Positions 8,405 through 18,678 are shown, counted from the stretch's first letter. The stretch: 64,000 bases of DNA from Devosia sp. MC521 (GCF_014127105.1 NZ_CP059902.1:529001-593000); one strand, 5' to 3'. Notes: a model not told the origin generated them from the letters alone. Numbers and translations: made by a program.

Positions 8405-10429
8405 ATGCCCGAACTTCTGCTTGAAATCTTCTCCGAGGAAATTCCCGCCCGCTTCCAGCGTCGCGCGGCTGAGGACCTGAAGAAGTCTGTCACCAATGCC
8501 TTGGTTGATGCAGGACTGGTCTATGAGGGCGCGCAAGCCTTCGTAACCCCGCGTCGTCTGGCGCTCACCATTGCTGGCCTTCCGGCCCGCTCGCCCGATA
8601 CGCGCGAAGAAAAGAAGGGCCCCAAGGTCGGCGCCCCACAGCCCGCTATTGATGGTTTCCTGCGCGCAGCAGGCCTGTCGTCCATCGACGAGGCCACTGT
8701 TCAGTCGGATCCGAAAAAGGGCGATTTCTACATCGCCACTATCGAAAAGCCCGGTGCCGATTCCGTCGAGCTGCTGTCGCAGGTCCTGCCAAAGGTGATT
8801 GCTGATTTCGGTTGGGCCAAGTCCATGCGCTGGGGCTCGGGCACCTTCCAGTGGGTGCGTCCACTGCGCGCCATCACTGCCACATTCGGCACCGAAAACG
8901 ACGAACCCGTCGTTATTCCATTCTCCATCGCTGGCATTGAATCGGGCCAGACCACATTTGGTCACCGCTTCCTCGCGCCTGAAGCGATCCGCGTGCGCCG
9001 TTTTGAAGATTACGTCATGTCTCTGGAGCGCGCCAAGGTTGTGCTCGACATCGACCGCCGCAAGGACATCATCAAGACCGACGCCGATAACCTTGCATTT
9101 GCGCAGGGCCTGTCCGTCATTCACGACGAAGGCCTGCTTGAGGAAGTCGCCGGTCTTGTCGAATGGCCAAATGTCATGATGGGCTCGTTCGATCCTGCCT
9201 TCTTGAAGGTGCCGGAAGAGGTGATCATCGCCACCATCCGCGCCAATCAAAAATGCTTCTGCATTCGTGATGCATCGGGCAAGCTGGCTCCGAACTTCAT
9301 CATCACCTCCAACCAGATCCCAACCGACGGTGGCGCCACTATCGTTGCGGGCAATGAGCGCGTGATCCGCGCCCGTCTCTCCGACGCTGCCTTCTTCTAC
9401 GAAAACGATCTGGCCAATCCGCTCGAAAATGGCCTGCCGAAGCTGGAAGACATGGTCTTCCACGCCAAGCTCGGCACGCAGAAGGAAATGGTTGATCGCC
9501 TCGTTGCGCTCGCTGCCGAAATCGCGCCGCAAGTTGGTGCTGATGTCGAAGCGACCAAGCGTGCTGCGCTTCTCGCCAAGGCCGATCTCGTCACCGCCAT
9601 GGTCGGCGAATTCCCTGAACTTCAGGGCCTGATGGGCCGCTACTATGCCGCCGCTCAGGGCGAAAAGGCAGAAATCGCAACCGCGGTCGAAATGCACTAC
9701 AAGCCGGTTGGTCCATCCGACCGCGTGCCATCCGAACCGGTTTCGATTGCTGTCGCTCTGGCCGACAAGCTCAACGTGCTCTCTGGCTTCTGGTCGATTG
9801 ATGAAAAGCCAACCGGCTCGCGCGACCCGTTCGCACTGCGCCGTGCCGCCCTCGGCGTCATCCGCATCATCACCGAAAACAACCTAAAATTCCCGCTCAA
9901 GGTCGACGCCGATCTCCTCGGCTTCTTCCATGATCGCCTCAAAGTCTCGCTCCGCGATGCTGGCGCGCGCCACGATCTCGTCGACGCCGTCATCTCTGCT
10001 GACAGCAACGACATTCTGCAGATCACCCAGCGCGCTGAAGCGCTCACCGAACTGCTCTCGTCCGACGACGGCAAGAACCTGCTGGCAGGCTACAAGCGTG
10101 CCGCCAACATTCTCGCCGCCGAAGAGAAGAAGGACGGCAAGTCCTATGCTGGTGCGGTCAACGCTTCAGCCTTGAAGGGCGCCGAAGAAACAGCTCTCGC
10201 CTCGGCGGTCGAAACCGTCAGCGCCGCTGTTTCTGCCAAGGTTGCTCAGGACGATTACAAGGGCGCAATGGCTGAACTCGCCACCCTGCGCGCTCCGGTT
10301 GATGCCTTCTTTGAAGCAGTGCTCGTCAACGACGCCGATGCCTCGGTCCGCGAAAACCGCCTCAACCTTCTGGCCCGTCTGCGCGACACCATGCGTCTCG
10401 TCGCCGACTTCGGCAAAGTTGCTGGCTAA
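8405..10429 (+). CDS. glyS: glycyl-tRNA synthetase beta subunit
   Basis: Beta chain of the heterotetrameric GlyRS, 674 residues, near the normal family length. The N-terminus [18 protein letters not shown] is the family signature; WAKSMRWG, the GHRFL motif and the [12 protein letters not shown] segment of the HD-like region are all present, and the C-terminal part has the anticodon-binding helical bundle with MVFHAKLG earlier. It pairs with glyQ, which lies 4.1 kb upstream on the same strand. An inverted repeat follows it and may terminate transcription. Confidence 0.97.
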   Translation: MPELLLEIFSEEIPARFQRRAAEDLKKSVTNALVDAGLVYEGAQAFVTPRRLALTIAGLPARSPDTREEKKGPKVGAPQPAIDGFLRAAGLSSIDEATVQSDPKKGDFYIATIEKPGADSVELLSQVLPKVIADFGWAKSMRWGSGTFQWVRPLRAITATFGTENDEPVVIPFSIAGIESGQTTFGHRFLAPEAIRVRRFEDYVMSLERAKVVLDIDRRKDIIKTDADNLAFAQGLSVIHDEGLLEEVAGLVEWPNVMMGSFDPAFLKVPEEVIIATIRANQKCFCIRDASGKLAPNFIITSNQIPTDGGATIVAGNERVIRARLSDAAFFYENDLANPLENGLPKLEDMVFHAKLGTQKEMVDRLVALAAEIAPQVGADVEATKRAALLAKADLVTAMVGEFPELQGLMGRYYAAAQGEKAEIATAVEMHYKPVGPSDRVPSEPVSIAVALADKLNVLSGFWSIDEKPTGSRDPFALRRAALGVIRIITENNLKFPLKVDADLLGFFHDRLKVSLRDAGARHDLVDAVISADSNDILQITQRAEALTELLSSDDGKNLLAGYKRAANILAAEEKKDGKSYAGAVNASALKGAEETALASAVETVSAAVSAKVAQDDYKGAMAELATLRAPVDAFFEAVLVNDADASVRENRLNLLARLRDTMRLVADFGKVAG

Positions 10430-10483
10430 TTCTTAGTCGGGTTGACGGTTCCTGCCGTCAGCCCGCCATTCCCCCGGTCGTCA

Positions 10484-10504
10484 CCCTCGGGCTTGACCCG
10501 AGGG
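10484..10504. terminator. inverted repeat after glyS, possible terminator
   Basis: CCCTCGGG and CCCGAGGG form a perfect 8-bp stem around CTTGA. No T-run follows, so termination is only possible. The sequence CGTCACCCTCGGGCTTGACC is also one half of a palindromic repeat type seen elsewhere in the window (19449-19529). Confidence 0.45.
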
Positions 10505-10607
10505 CTCTGCACTTTCTCACGCTACCTTCCAACAAAAATCCTTTCCCCCGTGGCACGATGCCGTGCGGTGCGCGTTATCCCTGCGATAAAGTTCTCGGAG
10601 AATTTCA

Positions 10608-11597
10608 ATGAGTGTTGGCCTACTTGCTCTGCTCGATGACGTGGCAGCACTAGCGAAAGTTGCGGCTGCATCTCTGGATGACGTTGCCAGTCAGGCCATG
10701 AAGGCCAGCGTTAAAGCTGCTGGCGCGGTCATCGACGACGCAGCCGTCACCCCTAGCTACGTGAAGGGCTTTGAAGCCAAGCGCGAACTGCCCATCGTTG
10801 GCCGCATCGCTTGGGGCTCGCTCAAGAACAAGATGCTGTTCTTGCTGCCAGCGGCGCTCATCTTGTCTTATTTCCTGCCGTGGATGATCACCCCGCTCCT
10901 TATGATCGGCGGCGCTTACCTGTGCTATGAAGGCGCTGAAAAGGTCTTCCACATGTTCGCGCCGCATGAGGCCGAAAAGCACGAAGCTGCCATCGAGCAC
11001 ACGGCGGTTGACCCGACCTCGCTCGAAGAACAGCGCGTTGCAGGTGCGATCAAGACCGATTTCATCCTCTCGGCTGAAATCATGACCATTGTTCTGTCGG
11101 CTATTGATGTTGACAATTTCTGGTACCGAGCAGGCATTCTCGCCATCGCCGGTGCGGGCATCACGGTCGCGATCTATGGCACCGTTGCTCTGATCGTGAA
11201 GGCCGATGATTTTGGCCTGTTCCTGTCGCAGAAGGCCAAAACCCACACCGGTCGCGCCTTTGGTCGCGGTATCGTTGTGGCCATGCCCCACTTCATGCAC
11301 ATCCTGAGCATCGTCGGCACTGCAGCCATGACCTGGGTTGGCGGTAGCATCATCGTCCACGGCCTTGCTGGCTTTGGCGTTTCTGGCATTGAACACATGG
11401 TCAAGGACGCTGCTGCCTGGGGCGCTGCGCTCCTGCCATCCATCGCCGGTGTCGCCAGCTGGTTCGTGACCGCCTTCATCGACTTCTTCATCGGCCTCGC
11501 CGTCGGCGCACTGATGATCCCAGTCGTCAGCTACGTCATTAGCCCGGCCCTCAAGGCTATCAAGGGCCTCCTCCCCAACCGCACCAAAACCGCCTAA
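10608..11597 (+). CDS. DUF808 (YedI-like) inner membrane protein
   Basis: A 329-residue membrane protein that opens with the DUF808 signature GLLALLDDVAALAKVAAASLDD and has about six hydrophobic helices (around residues 85-110, 155-175, 185-205, 225-250, 270-290, 295-315). It contains the conserved YLCYEGAEKV segment. The family is widespread and its function is unknown; no partner gene is apparent here. ATG 10608 is preceded by GGAGAA. The gene is followed by a run of palindromic repeats. Confidence 0.9.
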   Translation: MSVGLLALLDDVAALAKVAAASLDDVASQAMKASVKAAGAVIDDAAVTPSYVKGFEAKRELPIVGRIAWGSLKNKMLFLLPAALILSYFLPWMITPLLMIGGAYLCYEGAEKVFHMFAPHEAEKHEAAIEHTAVDPTSLEEQRVAGAIKTDFILSAEIMTIVLSAIDVDNFWYRAGILAIAGAGITVAIYGTVALIVKADDFGLFLSQKAKTHTGRAFGRGIVVAMPHFMHILSIVGTAAMTWVGGSIIVHGLAGFGVSGIEHMVKDAAAWGAALLPSIAGVASWFVTAFIDFFIGLAVGALMIPVVSYVISPALKAIKGLLPNRTKTA

Positions 11598-11602
11598 TCT
11601 TT

Positions 11603-11730
11603 ACCTCTCCCTCATGGGGAGAGGTCGACGCCTCGCGTCGGCTGAAGGGCCAAAAATCCCCCGGGGCACTGCCCTTTCTTACCTCTCCCTGAGGGGGAGA
11701 GGTCGACCAAAGGTCGGGTGAGGGGGCCTT
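11603..11730. repeat. palindromic repeat, two units (CCTCTCCCT...GGGAGAGGTCGAC type)
   Basis: Two copies of a unit in which CCTCTCCCT pairs with GGGGAGAGG and is followed by GTCGAC and a GTCGG-GTGAGGGGGCC arm: 11603-11650 and 11680-11730. Related units recur at 19351, 21890 and 23822, always between genes, which points to a dispersed REP-like family. Confidence 0.75.
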
Positions 11731-11773
11731 GCCCCTACCTGCAGCGCACCCAATTCCCCCCCAATACCGGCCC

Positions 11774-11828
11774 CACTCCCTCCCCTTGCGGGGAGGGTAG
11801 CAAAGCTAGGCCGCAGGCGTGGGGGAAC
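11774..11828. repeat. palindromic repeat, CTCCCTCCCC...GGGGAGGG type
   Basis: CCCTCCCC and GGGGAGGG flank TTGC, followed by GCAGGCGTGGGGG. This second repeat type recurs at 19570, 22050, 22941 and 24016. It lies just beyond the rnhA stop codon. Confidence 0.65.
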
Positions 11829-11843
11829 AATCCCCCAAAAAAC

Positions 11844-12284
11844 CTAACGCTTAAACGGCGCCATGCCTTCGCGGGCCAGCTCATCGGCGCGTTCGTTGAG
11901 CGCGTGCCCTGCGTGGCCCTTCACCCAAAACCATTCGATGTCGTGGCGCTTGGTCGCCTCATCGAGTGCCTGCCAGAGTTCGACGTTCTTGACCGGCTTT
12001 TTGTCGGCGGTCTTCCAGCCGTTGCGCTTCCAGCCATGCATCCAGCTCTGCACGCCATTTTTGACGTATTGGCTGTCTGTGTGCAGTTCCACGTTGCACG
12101 GACGCTTGAGCGCATTGAGCGCTTCAATGGCGGCCGTGAGCTCCATCTTGTTGTTGGTGGTCAGCTGCTCGCCGCCCTTGAGCTCCTTGCGGTGCTCCCC
12201 GAGCTGCAAAATAGCGCCCCAGCCGCCGGGGCCGGGATTTCCCGAGCACGCACCGTCGGTATGAATAATAACTGCGTCAGACAT
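11844..12284 (-). CDS. rnhA: ribonuclease HI
   Basis: RNase HI of 146 residues, cutting the RNA strand of RNA-DNA hybrids. The four acidic catalytic residues are placed as expected: Asp in [17 protein letters not shown], Glu in [11 protein letters not shown], Asp in HTDSQYV, and the last Asp in NERADELA after WVKGHAGH. The length is typical for the bacterial enzyme. It is the last gene of a minus-strand row ispH, GNAT acetyltransferase, rnhA, with 3 bases between the acetyltransferase stop and this start, suggesting cotranscription. Confidence 0.97.
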   Translation of the reverse strand: MSDAVIIHTDGACSGNPGPGGWGAILQLGEHRKELKGGEQLTTNNKMELTAAIEALNALKRPCNVELHTDSQYVKNGVQSWMHGWKRNGWKTADKKPVKNVELWQALDEATKRHDIEWFWVKGHAGHALNERADELAREGMAPFKR

Positions 12285-12287
12285 GGG

Positions 12288-12806
12288 CTATGGGCGCTTC
12301 AATATATGGAATTGGCAGGGCAGGCCGTAAACGTCGACGGCTTGATGGGTCTTCTGCATGCCAATCTTTTCCAAGACGGCACGGGAAGGGGCATTGTCGA
12401 CATGGGCCATGCCGATGAAATGCTCACCCTTGTCGTTAGCAAAAAACCAGTCGCGCAGGCCAGCGGCAGCTTCCTTGGCAAACCCCTGTCCCCAGAACTC
12501 TTCGTAAAGCGTGTAGCCGATCTCGGCTTCCCCGGTGGTTGGGTAAATGCCAAAGCCTGCCCGACCCACCATCACGCCGTCTGATTTCCGCCGTACCCGC
12601 AGCTTGCCGAGCTGGCGCGTGTCAAAAAGCTCGATCCAGCTCGCGACTGCTTCTTCGCACTGGGCGCGCGTATAGGGCACGCCTCGCGTCGTCAGATAGC
12701 GTGTAGCGCGTTCCGAACCATGCAATCGAACAAGGTCATCGACCTGATCGAACCTCCAGCCTGAAAGGATCAGCCTATCGGTTTCGAACAGATCGAGGTC
12801 ACTCAT
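12288..12806 (-). CDS. GNAT N-acetyltransferase (RimJ/RimL-like)
   Basis: A 172-residue acyltransferase of the GNAT_3 (RimJ/RimL) type: [10 protein letters not shown] at the start, the [20 protein letters not shown] acetyl-CoA pyrophosphate loop, and a [19 protein letters not shown] segment at the end. It overlaps the ispH stop by 4 bases (ATGA), so translation is likely coupled to ispH. Substrate cannot be told: ribosomal protein N-termini, antibiotics or small molecules are all possible in this family. Confidence 0.88.
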   Translation of the reverse strand: MSDLDLFETDRLILSGWRFDQVDDLVRLHGSERATRYLTTRGVPYTRAQCEEAVASWIELFDTRQLGKLRVRRKSDGVMVGRAGFGIYPTTGEAEIGYTLYEEFWGQGFAKEAAAGLRDWFFANDKGEHFIGMAHVDNAPSRAVLEKIGMQKTHQAVDVYGLPCQFHILKRP

Positions 12807-13774
12807 TTTCCAGCTGCCGTTTCCAAGTTACGAAGCACTTTGGGAATGTTGAAGGCGATGTTCTCTTCCGCCGTCGTGGTGGTCTTCACCTTGACGTCGT
12901 AGCGCGCGGCGAAAGCGTCGATCACTTCTTCCACAAGGCTCTCCGGTGCCGAAGCGCCCGCGCTCACACCCAGCGATTTAATATTGCCATAGATCGACCA
13001 GTCAATCTCGCTGGCGCGATCCACCAGAACGGCATGCTTGCAGCCTGCGCGCTTGGCGACTTCCACCAGACGCTGCGAGTTCGACGAATGGGGCGAGCCC
13101 ACCACGATCATCGCTTCCACCGTTGGGGCCACAGCCTTGATCGACTCCTGCCGATTGGTGGTGGCGTAGCAAATGTCTTCCTTGTGCGGACCGTTGATCA
13201 GCGGGAAGCGGGCGCGCAGCGCCTCAACGATTTCGCGCGTATCATCGACCGACAGCGTTGTCTGCGTCACAAAGGCCAGCGTCGAAGGATCTTTCGGTTC
13301 AAAACCGCCGACATCACTGACTGTCTCGATCAGCGTCACGCTGCCCGGCGGAAGCTGGCCCATGGTGCCAACCACTTCGGGATGGCCAGCATGGCCGATG
13401 AGCACGATCTCGTGACCTTCTTCAAAGTGTCGCGTCGCTTCCACATGAACCTTCGAGACCAGCGGACAGGTCGCATCGAGGTAAAACATGTTGCGCGCTT
13501 TAGCGTCAGCCGGAACCGATTTCGGAACGCCATGCGCAGAGAATACGACCGGCGCGTCGGTTTCTGGAATCTCATCGAGTTCTTCGACGAAAATCGCGCC
13601 CTTTTCCTCAAGTCCTGCCACCACATACTTATTGTGTACGATGGCATGGCGAACATAGACCGGCGCGCCGTATTTCTGCAGCGCCAGCTCTACAATCTGA
13701 ATTGCGCGATCCACGCCCGCGCAGAAACCACGCGGAGCACAGAGGGTGATATCGAGGTGCGGCCTTTTATCCAT
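12803..13774 (-). CDS. ispH: 4-hydroxy-3-methylbut-2-enyl diphosphate reductase
   Basis: Last enzyme of the MEP pathway, a [4Fe-4S] reductase producing IPP and DMAPP. The three cluster cysteines are visible in [13 protein letters not shown] (first Cys), TCPLVSKVH and [10 protein letters not shown]. The histidines of the H-x-HNK and HSSNS motifs ([20 protein letters not shown]) are present. I use ATG 13774, which gives 323 residues; an upstream ATG at 13810 is less likely. It heads the operon with the GNAT gene and rnhA. It is divergent from the PEP-enzyme gene. Confidence 0.96.
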   Translation of the reverse strand: MDKRPHLDITLCAPRGFCAGVDRAIQIVELALQKYGAPVYVRHAIVHNKYVVAGLEEKGAIFVEELDEIPETDAPVVFSAHGVPKSVPADAKARNMFYLDATCPLVSKVHVEATRHFEEGHEIVLIGHAGHPEVVGTMGQLPPGSVTLIETVSDVGGFEPKDPSTLAFVTQTTLSVDDTREIVEALRARFPLINGPHKEDICYATTNRQESIKAVAPTVEAMIVVGSPHSSNSQRLVEVAKRAGCKHAVLVDRASEIDWSIYGNIKSLGVSAGASAPESLVEEVIDAFAARYDVKVKTTTTAEENIAFNIPKVLRNLETAAGK

Positions 13775-13873
13775 ACCCGATGAGATGCTTTCAGCGCGTT
13801 GGCAAGTCAAGTGCTGTTGCAGCCGCGGCAGGCATGCGCCATATGTGTTAGACGCGTGGCGAGGAGCCTTCTC

Positions 13874-16162
13874 TTGAGTTTGGCGCAGGAAATGTTTGCG
13901 ATTGCCCCGGCGCTGGGGAAGGCGAACCTTGGAGCTGCTCAGCTAAAATTGCTGACAGGCAAGGCGCGCTGGATTTTCCGCGTCGGTGAAGCAGGTTTTC
14001 CAACCGTCCCCACGATTGCCATCACCCGCGCCGCTTGGGATGAGCTGCAGGCCGAACGCTCCCGCCGGGATAGCCGCCTGCGGACCCATTGGGTCGCCTG
14101 CTTGTTCAAGCTGGTGGAAAAGGACGGCAAGCCCCCCGTCTTGGTCGTCCGCACCTCGGCTGTCCTCCACAATGGCGGTCTCATGCCCGCCAAAACCGGC
14201 ATTGCCGCACCCTCCGCGCCCGAAGATTCGGTAGACCCAAACCGTCCATTGGCCCGAGCCATCAAGGAAGCGTTTGAAAGCTACGGCCCGACCGGACGCG
14301 GCTGGACTGGCGCACGCTCTGATGTCGACCGCAGCCGACAGATCGTTCTTGTGCAGGCCTATGCCGAAGGCGAGATCGAACAGTTCCTCACCCGCAATGC
14401 CGCAACCGGCGTCATCGGGCCTGCCCCGGTCAACGGCCATCCCCTGCCGCGCTTGCCCGAAAGTGTCGCCGCGCTGGTTTCCCTGCTCGACGCGAAGGCG
14501 GGTCGTCACATGACCTGCGCTGTCGCCGTGCATAAGGGCCAGGTGCGCTTCTTGTCCGCCCGCCCCATTGAGGCGTCGCCAGCGGCCGAACTCACCGCGG
14601 CCGTGGATCGCGTCGAGCGCAAAGTCTGGACGCCACAAAACGCCGTCTCGCGTGTCGATCCGAGCCGCCTCGGGCTCGTGCTCCATCCGCGCATCAAACT
14701 CACCCATGATGTTGCCCCCATCGCCACCGGCTTGGGCGTAGCGCCGGGCGCTGCTAGCGGCATCATCACCTTTAATGCCGAAGACGCTGCGCGCCTGCGC
14801 GCCCGCGGCAAACATTGCATTCTCGTCGTCAACGAAACCGGCCCCGCCGACATCGAAGGCATGAAGGCTGCAACCGGCATTCTCACCGCTCGTGGGGGCA
14901 TGTCGAGCCATGCTGGCGTTATCGCCCGCATCACTGGCAAGCCATGCGTTGCGGGCCTCCGCACGCTGTCGGTCAATGTTGCCGAAATGGTCTGCCACAT
15001 TGGCGACCGCGAATTCCGCGCAGGTGATCGCCTGACTATCGATGGCACCGATGGCAAGGTCTATGTCGGCACGCTCCCGCTGGCCCAGCCACAAATTGGC
15101 GGCGCGATTGGGCGTCTCCTCGGGTGGTCCGATGCCTCCCGCACCATCGCCGTCCGCACCAATGTTGAAACTGTCGAATCCGCGCAAACGGCGTTGAGCT
15201 TTGGCGCCGAAGGCATTGGTCTGGCCCGCTCCGAACACATGTTCTTCTCGCCCGAGCGTATGGTCGCGCTGCGTCGCGTCATTCTCTCTGAAGACGAAGA
15301 CGCGCGCTCCAAGGCCATTGCCGGGCTGATCGATTACCAGACAGGCGATTATTCGGCGCTGTTTTCGGCTATGCATGGCCTGCCGGTCACGGTGCGTCTG
15401 TTTGATCCGCCGCTGCACGAATTCCTGCCGCGCACCGATGAAGAGATCGAAGAAACCGCCGCCTCACTTGGCTTCTCTGTTCGCGCCTTGCGCATGCGTC
15501 TCGAGCGCATCGCCGAGATCAACCCCATGCTGGGCCACCGTGGCGTCCGCTTGGCCATCACCTATCCTGATCTTTTGCAAATGCAGGTCCAGGCTGTTCT
15601 CGCGGGCGCACGCGCTGCCAGCGAAACTCAGGCCGAGCCAGTGCAGGTCGAGCTGATGGTGCCCTTCGTCTCGACGGCGACTGAAGTGGCCTGGGTTCGC
15701 GAACGCACCATGGCCATTCTCGAAAACTCCGGCCTCTCGCGTTCAGATCGCGTGCGCTTTTCTTTCGGGACAATGCTTGAGCTGCCACGCGCTTGCCTGC
15801 GCGCCGGGGACATCGCCTCAATGGTCGATTTCATTTCCTTTGGCACCAATGATCTGACCCAGACCACTTTCGGCATCTCCCGCGACGACGCGCCTGCCTT
15901 CTTGGCCGCTTACCAGCGCAAGGGCGTTTATGCGCGCGATCCCTTCGTCAATATCGACGAAAAGGGCGTTGGCGAAATGATCCAGATTGCCATCGAGCGG
16001 GGCAGGGCGGTCAATCCGCGCCTCAAGATCGGTATTTGCGGCGAACACGCGGGCGATCCCATCTCGCTGCAGTTCTTTGCCGGGCTCGGTGTCAATTATG
16101 TGTCCTGCTCGCCCTACCGCGTCCCAATCGCCCGTTTGGCTTTAGCGCAGACCAGCGCTTAA
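13874..16162 (+). CDS. pyruvate phosphate dikinase-like PEP-utilising protein
   Basis: A protein of 762 residues from TTG 13874 (GAGGAG is 8 bases upstream); an open frame continues up to 13799. The middle has the phosphohistidine domain with [12 protein letters not shown], and the C-terminal TIM barrel matches PPDK closely: [49 protein letters not shown] and [13 protein letters not shown]. The N-terminal nucleotide-binding part is shorter and divergent compared with the roughly 890-residue PPDK: it keeps VVRTSAV but lacks a clear glycine-rich MPGMMDT motif. It may be a PEP-dependent enzyme that no longer uses ATP/AMP in the usual way. No PPDK regulator gene is seen nearby. Confidence 0.82.
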   Translation: MSLAQEMFAIAPALGKANLGAAQLKLLTGKARWIFRVGEAGFPTVPTIAITRAAWDELQAERSRRDSRLRTHWVACLFKLVEKDGKPPVLVVRTSAVLHNGGLMPAKTGIAAPSAPEDSVDPNRPLARAIKEAFESYGPTGRGWTGARSDVDRSRQIVLVQAYAEGEIEQFLTRNAATGVIGPAPVNGHPLPRLPESVAALVSLLDAKAGRHMTCAVAVHKGQVRFLSARPIEASPAAELTAAVDRVERKVWTPQNAVSRVDPSRLGLVLHPRIKLTHDVAPIATGLGVAPGAASGIITFNAEDAARLRARGKHCILVVNETGPADIEGMKAATGILTARGGMSSHAGVIARITGKPCVAGLRTLSVNVAEMVCHIGDREFRAGDRLTIDGTDGKVYVGTLPLAQPQIGGAIGRLLGWSDASRTIAVRTNVETVESAQTALSFGAEGIGLARSEHMFFSPERMVALRRVILSEDEDARSKAIAGLIDYQTGDYSALFSAMHGLPVTVRLFDPPLHEFLPRTDEEIEETAASLGFSVRALRMRLERIAEINPMLGHRGVRLAITYPDLLQMQVQAVLAGARAASETQAEPVQVELMVPFVSTATEVAWVRERTMAILENSGLSRSDRVRFSFGTMLELPRACLRAGDIASMVDFISFGTNDLTQTTFGISRDDAPAFLAAYQRKGVYARDPFVNIDEKGVGEMIQIAIERGRAVNPRLKIGICGEHAGDPISLQFFAGLGVNYVSCSPYRVPIARLALAQTSA

Positions 16163-16190
16163 CAAACACGGGTCGCCACCCCATATTGTT

Positions 16191-16218
16191 ATCTGTTACC
16201 TCTTACTGCGTAACAGAT
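16191..16218. promoter_or_regulatory. inverted repeat upstream of exported protein gene
   Basis: ATCTGTTAC and GTAACAGAT are perfect 9-base arms around a 10-base spacer. There is no T-run. It lies 29 bases after the PEP-enzyme stop and 28 bases before the GTG start at 16246, so it may be an operator for the next gene or a weak terminator. Confidence 0.45.
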
Positions 16219-16245
16219 GCTGACTATGGAAGTGGACGTGACCTC

Positions 16246-16800
16246 GTGCGACGACTGTTTGGATTTCTAGCACTTTCGTTTGGCCTTGCCTTCGCCGCAC
16301 CTGCTTATGCCCAGTCTGGCGCCTCTTGCGCTGCCATCCCGGCCAATGACCAACGCCTCGCTTGCTATGATGGCCTGTTTCGCGCCGATACCGATGCAGC
16401 AGCCGTCTCCAGCTTCACTCTACAATCCGAGCAAATGATCCCCGCGCGCCCTTCTGGCCGCGCTCATGCCGAGATCATAGTCAGCTGCGAAGCTGGCAAT
16501 TTGGGTGTGGCCTTCCGCTTTGCGGGCAACACCATGTCCTCCCTCGGCCGCGATGTCGGCATGACCTTCCAGCCCGATCTGGAACGCGCTCGCTCGCAAA
16601 CTTTGCAGGTTGATCCGACCAATACACAGGTGCTGATTAGCAATAGTGCTGACGTGCGCGCCTTTATCGATGGTTTGCGCGGCGCCCAGAACTTAACTGT
16701 TCGTGTGACCCCGGCCAGCAGTCGTTCTCTCAATGTGCGATTCAAGGTTGCAAATTTTGCTCAAGATGTTGCGCCGGTAATCGCTGGTTGCACTCAGTAA
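16246..16800 (+). CDS. exported protein, VasI/TagO-like fold possible
   Basis: A 184-residue protein with a signal peptide (RRLFGFLALSFGLAFAAPAYA, cleavage after AYA), then a short cysteine-containing segment CAAIPANDQRLACYD and a beta-rich domain ending with a last Cys. The pattern, a Cys-x-x-x-x-x-x-RL-x-CYD motif plus a C-terminal F-x-L-x-G....C region, resembles small periplasmic VasI/TagO-type proteins, but no type VI secretion genes are in the window, so this is only a fold-level suggestion. I chose GTG 16246 because it places the signal peptide at the N-terminus; the open frame runs further upstream into the previous gene. Confidence 0.6.
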   Translation: MRRLFGFLALSFGLAFAAPAYAQSGASCAAIPANDQRLACYDGLFRADTDAAAVSSFTLQSEQMIPARPSGRAHAEIIVSCEAGNLGVAFRFAGNTMSSLGRDVGMTFQPDLERARSQTLQVDPTNTQVLISNSADVRAFIDGLRGAQNLTVRVTPASSRSLNVRFKVANFAQDVAPVIAGCTQ

Positions 16801-17010
16801 CTTACGTTACCTAAACTCATCTAATCGCATGTCGGCGTTTATTTTGTCGCAGCCTACAATCGCGTGAACCATAACTTGGTCACACAATGGCCACGTCATC
16901 GTCTCTCTGCGTATTTACTCCGCGCTAACCTTAATAAGACATCATCTGGACGTCGGCAGTTTGAGTTTGGCTGCCCGTTCCAGTTTGTTGCGTAGCGTTG
17001 AGTATCATTT

Positions 17011-18063
17011 ATGGCCCTTTCCCACCGGCCTGAGGCGTCTGCACGCCCGGTCAGCGCGGTTAGCCGTGGACGTCCATTTGCCAAAGGCTTGGCCCTGAGC
17101 GCTTTTGCGTCACTGGCCTATGTCGGCTTGATTGGCGGCGCGCTTGCTCCAACCGCCGATGCGCCCAAACTGCCAAACACCGCCCCCACGATTGATGAAG
17201 AGCTCGCCAGCCTGACCTATAATGGCGTCGATCCGATCATCACCGGCTCCGTTGACCACCTCTTCCAGACCGATTTCTTCACCGGCCCCAATCGCGCGGA
17301 GAAAGTCACGCGCGTCCGTCAAGAAATCGACATGACCGCCATCAACGAAATGTTCGAAAAGGCGCGCACCGAGATTGCCTCTCTGCGCGGTACCTCCATC
17401 GATCACTCGCCCGTCAATGTCGTCGCTGAAGTCACCATGCCCGAGCCGCCCCGCGTTGCCGTCGCAGGGCTACACCCCAGCGCTGCCGCAGCACTCGATG
17501 CGATTGCTGGCATAGCGCCAAGTGTTGAAGGTGCGACCGTTCAGGGCAGCATTCCGATGCCCGAGGCCATGCCCACGCAGTTGGCCTATGCCCGCGCAAC
17601 AGCGCCAGCCACGGTCACCCAGCTTCAGGGCACGCCAATGGCCGATGTGTCTGACAAGGAAATGTGGTGCCTAGCAACGGCTGTCTATTTCGAAGCCCGT
17701 GGCGAAGTCTATCGTGGTCAGGTCGCGGTCGCGCAGGTCGTGCTCAACCGCGTTAAAGACCATCGCTACCCCAATACGATTTGCGGCGTCGTCTTCCAGA
17801 ACCAGCACAAGCGCAATGCCTGCCAGTTCTCTTTTGCCTGCGATGGTATCCCCGATACCGTCACCGAACGCCAACCTTGGGCAACGGCCGAAGAGGTCGC
17901 CCAGAAGGTTGTTTCCGGTGAACTCTATCTCACCGAAGTTGGCTCGGCGACCCACTATCACGCCAGCTATGTGCGTCCCGCTTGGGCACCGCGCATGGAA
18001 AAGCTAACGCAGATCGGCCTCCACCACTTCTATAAGTTCAAGAAGGGTTGGCTGTTCGGCTAA
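17011..18063 (+). CDS. SleB-type cell wall hydrolase
   Basis: A 350-residue protein with one membrane/signal helix near residues 27-48, a Pro/Ala-rich linker of about 150 residues, and a C-terminal Hydrolase_2 (SleB) domain. The domain shows MWCLATAVYFEARGE with the catalytic Glu, GQVAVAQVVLNRV, CQFSFACDG and the ATHYHASYV motif. It would cleave peptidoglycan glycan strands, probably as a lytic transglycosylase, on the outer face of the inner membrane. The gene overlaps the convergent hypothetical gene at 18060 by 4 bases. It is probably a growth or division remodelling enzyme rather than a spore enzyme in this group. Confidence 0.9.
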   Translation: MALSHRPEASARPVSAVSRGRPFAKGLALSAFASLAYVGLIGGALAPTADAPKLPNTAPTIDEELASLTYNGVDPIITGSVDHLFQTDFFTGPNRAEKVTRVRQEIDMTAINEMFEKARTEIASLRGTSIDHSPVNVVAEVTMPEPPRVAVAGLHPSAAAALDAIAGIAPSVEGATVQGSIPMPEAMPTQLAYARATAPATVTQLQGTPMADVSDKEMWCLATAVYFEARGEVYRGQVAVAQVVLNRVKDHRYPNTICGVVFQNQHKRNACQFSFACDGIPDTVTERQPWATAEEVAQKVVSGELYLTEVGSATHYHASYVRPAWAPRMEKLTQIGLHHFYKFKKGWLFG

Positions 18064-18563
18064 CACAGTCTGAGGGTCGCGCTCGTGATACACGTGCGCG
18101 TCCCGTCCGTCCGCACCTTGAGATCGCCATTGCGCACGGTCAGGATTGATCTCGCATTGAGCGAGTTCAGCCCAATCCAATAGCCGCTCTTCCAGCCTGC
18201 TATCGCATTGCCATCCTCCGTCACCTCGCGCACGGCAATGCCCGGATACTGGATGTGCTTTGAGGTCAGGGCGTCGCTCGAATAGGTGCCTGTGCTCGTG
18301 GTGCCAATGCTCACATAGCTTACACGTCCGCCCTCGATCTTCCGGATCGTGGTCGATTTCAGCACATCGGTGCTGACGCTCGCGTCGTAATCGATCTCGT
18401 AGTGCCGGTCGTCAAATTTCACCAGCCGGCTGGTGTCGAAGCCGGTCGGCGCGCCTTCGGGCAAAACATCAAGCACAGGACCGGGACCGGCGACGGCAAA
18501 GCCGACCGATAGAGCAATCCCAACGGCCACCCCAATCGCCACATGGCGTACCTGACTATCCAT
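18060..18563 (-). CDS. hypothetical membrane-anchored or exported protein
   Basis: A 167-residue protein that I do not recognise. It has an N-terminal hydrophobic segment (VAIGVAVGIALSVGFAVAG) that would act as signal or anchor, then a polar beta-rich domain rich in Thr/Ser/Gly with two cysteines at the extreme C-terminus (TRTCITSATLRLC), possibly a disulfide. It converges on the SleB hydrolase with a 4-base overlap. Upstream there are two TTAA-N7-(T/G)TAA elements that look like CtrA boxes (18601-18660), which would tie expression to the cell cycle. Confidence 0.6.
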   Translation of the reverse strand: MDSQVRHVAIGVAVGIALSVGFAVAGPGPVLDVLPEGAPTGFDTSRLVKFDDRHYEIDYDASVSTDVLKSTTIRKIEGGRVSYVSIGTTSTGTYSSDALTSKHIQYPGIAVREVTEDGNAIAGWKSGYWIGLNSLNARSILTVRNGDLKVRTDGTRTCITSATLRLC

Positions 18564-18600
18564 CTCCGTTCCCTCGCCTGTCTCACTTCGAAACGCATTG

Positions 18601-18660
18601 TTAACGAAGTAGTAACCATATAGGCGCGGTCGAGCGAATACTCTCTTAAAACTTAGTTAA
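18601..18660 (-). promoter_or_regulatory. putative CtrA-type boxes
   Basis: TTAA-AACTTAG-TTAA at 18646-18660 exactly fits the alphaproteobacterial CtrA full site TTAA-N7-TTAA. A second near match, TTAA-CGAAGTA-GTAAC, begins at 18601. Both lie within 100 bases upstream of the minus-strand gene at 18563. TTAA words are not rare in AT-rich spacers, so this is suggestive only. Confidence 0.45.
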
Positions 18661-18678
18661 TTTTTAGAGGTCGGAAAA

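Noticed and set aside
8069-9697. 542-residue minus-strand frame opposite the DUF2207 3' end and glyS
   Set aside because: It covers two clear plus-strand genes and has no recognisable sequence.
13943-15418. 491-residue minus-strand frame opposite the PPDK-like gene
   Set aside because: Antisense of conserved PPDK-like motifs.
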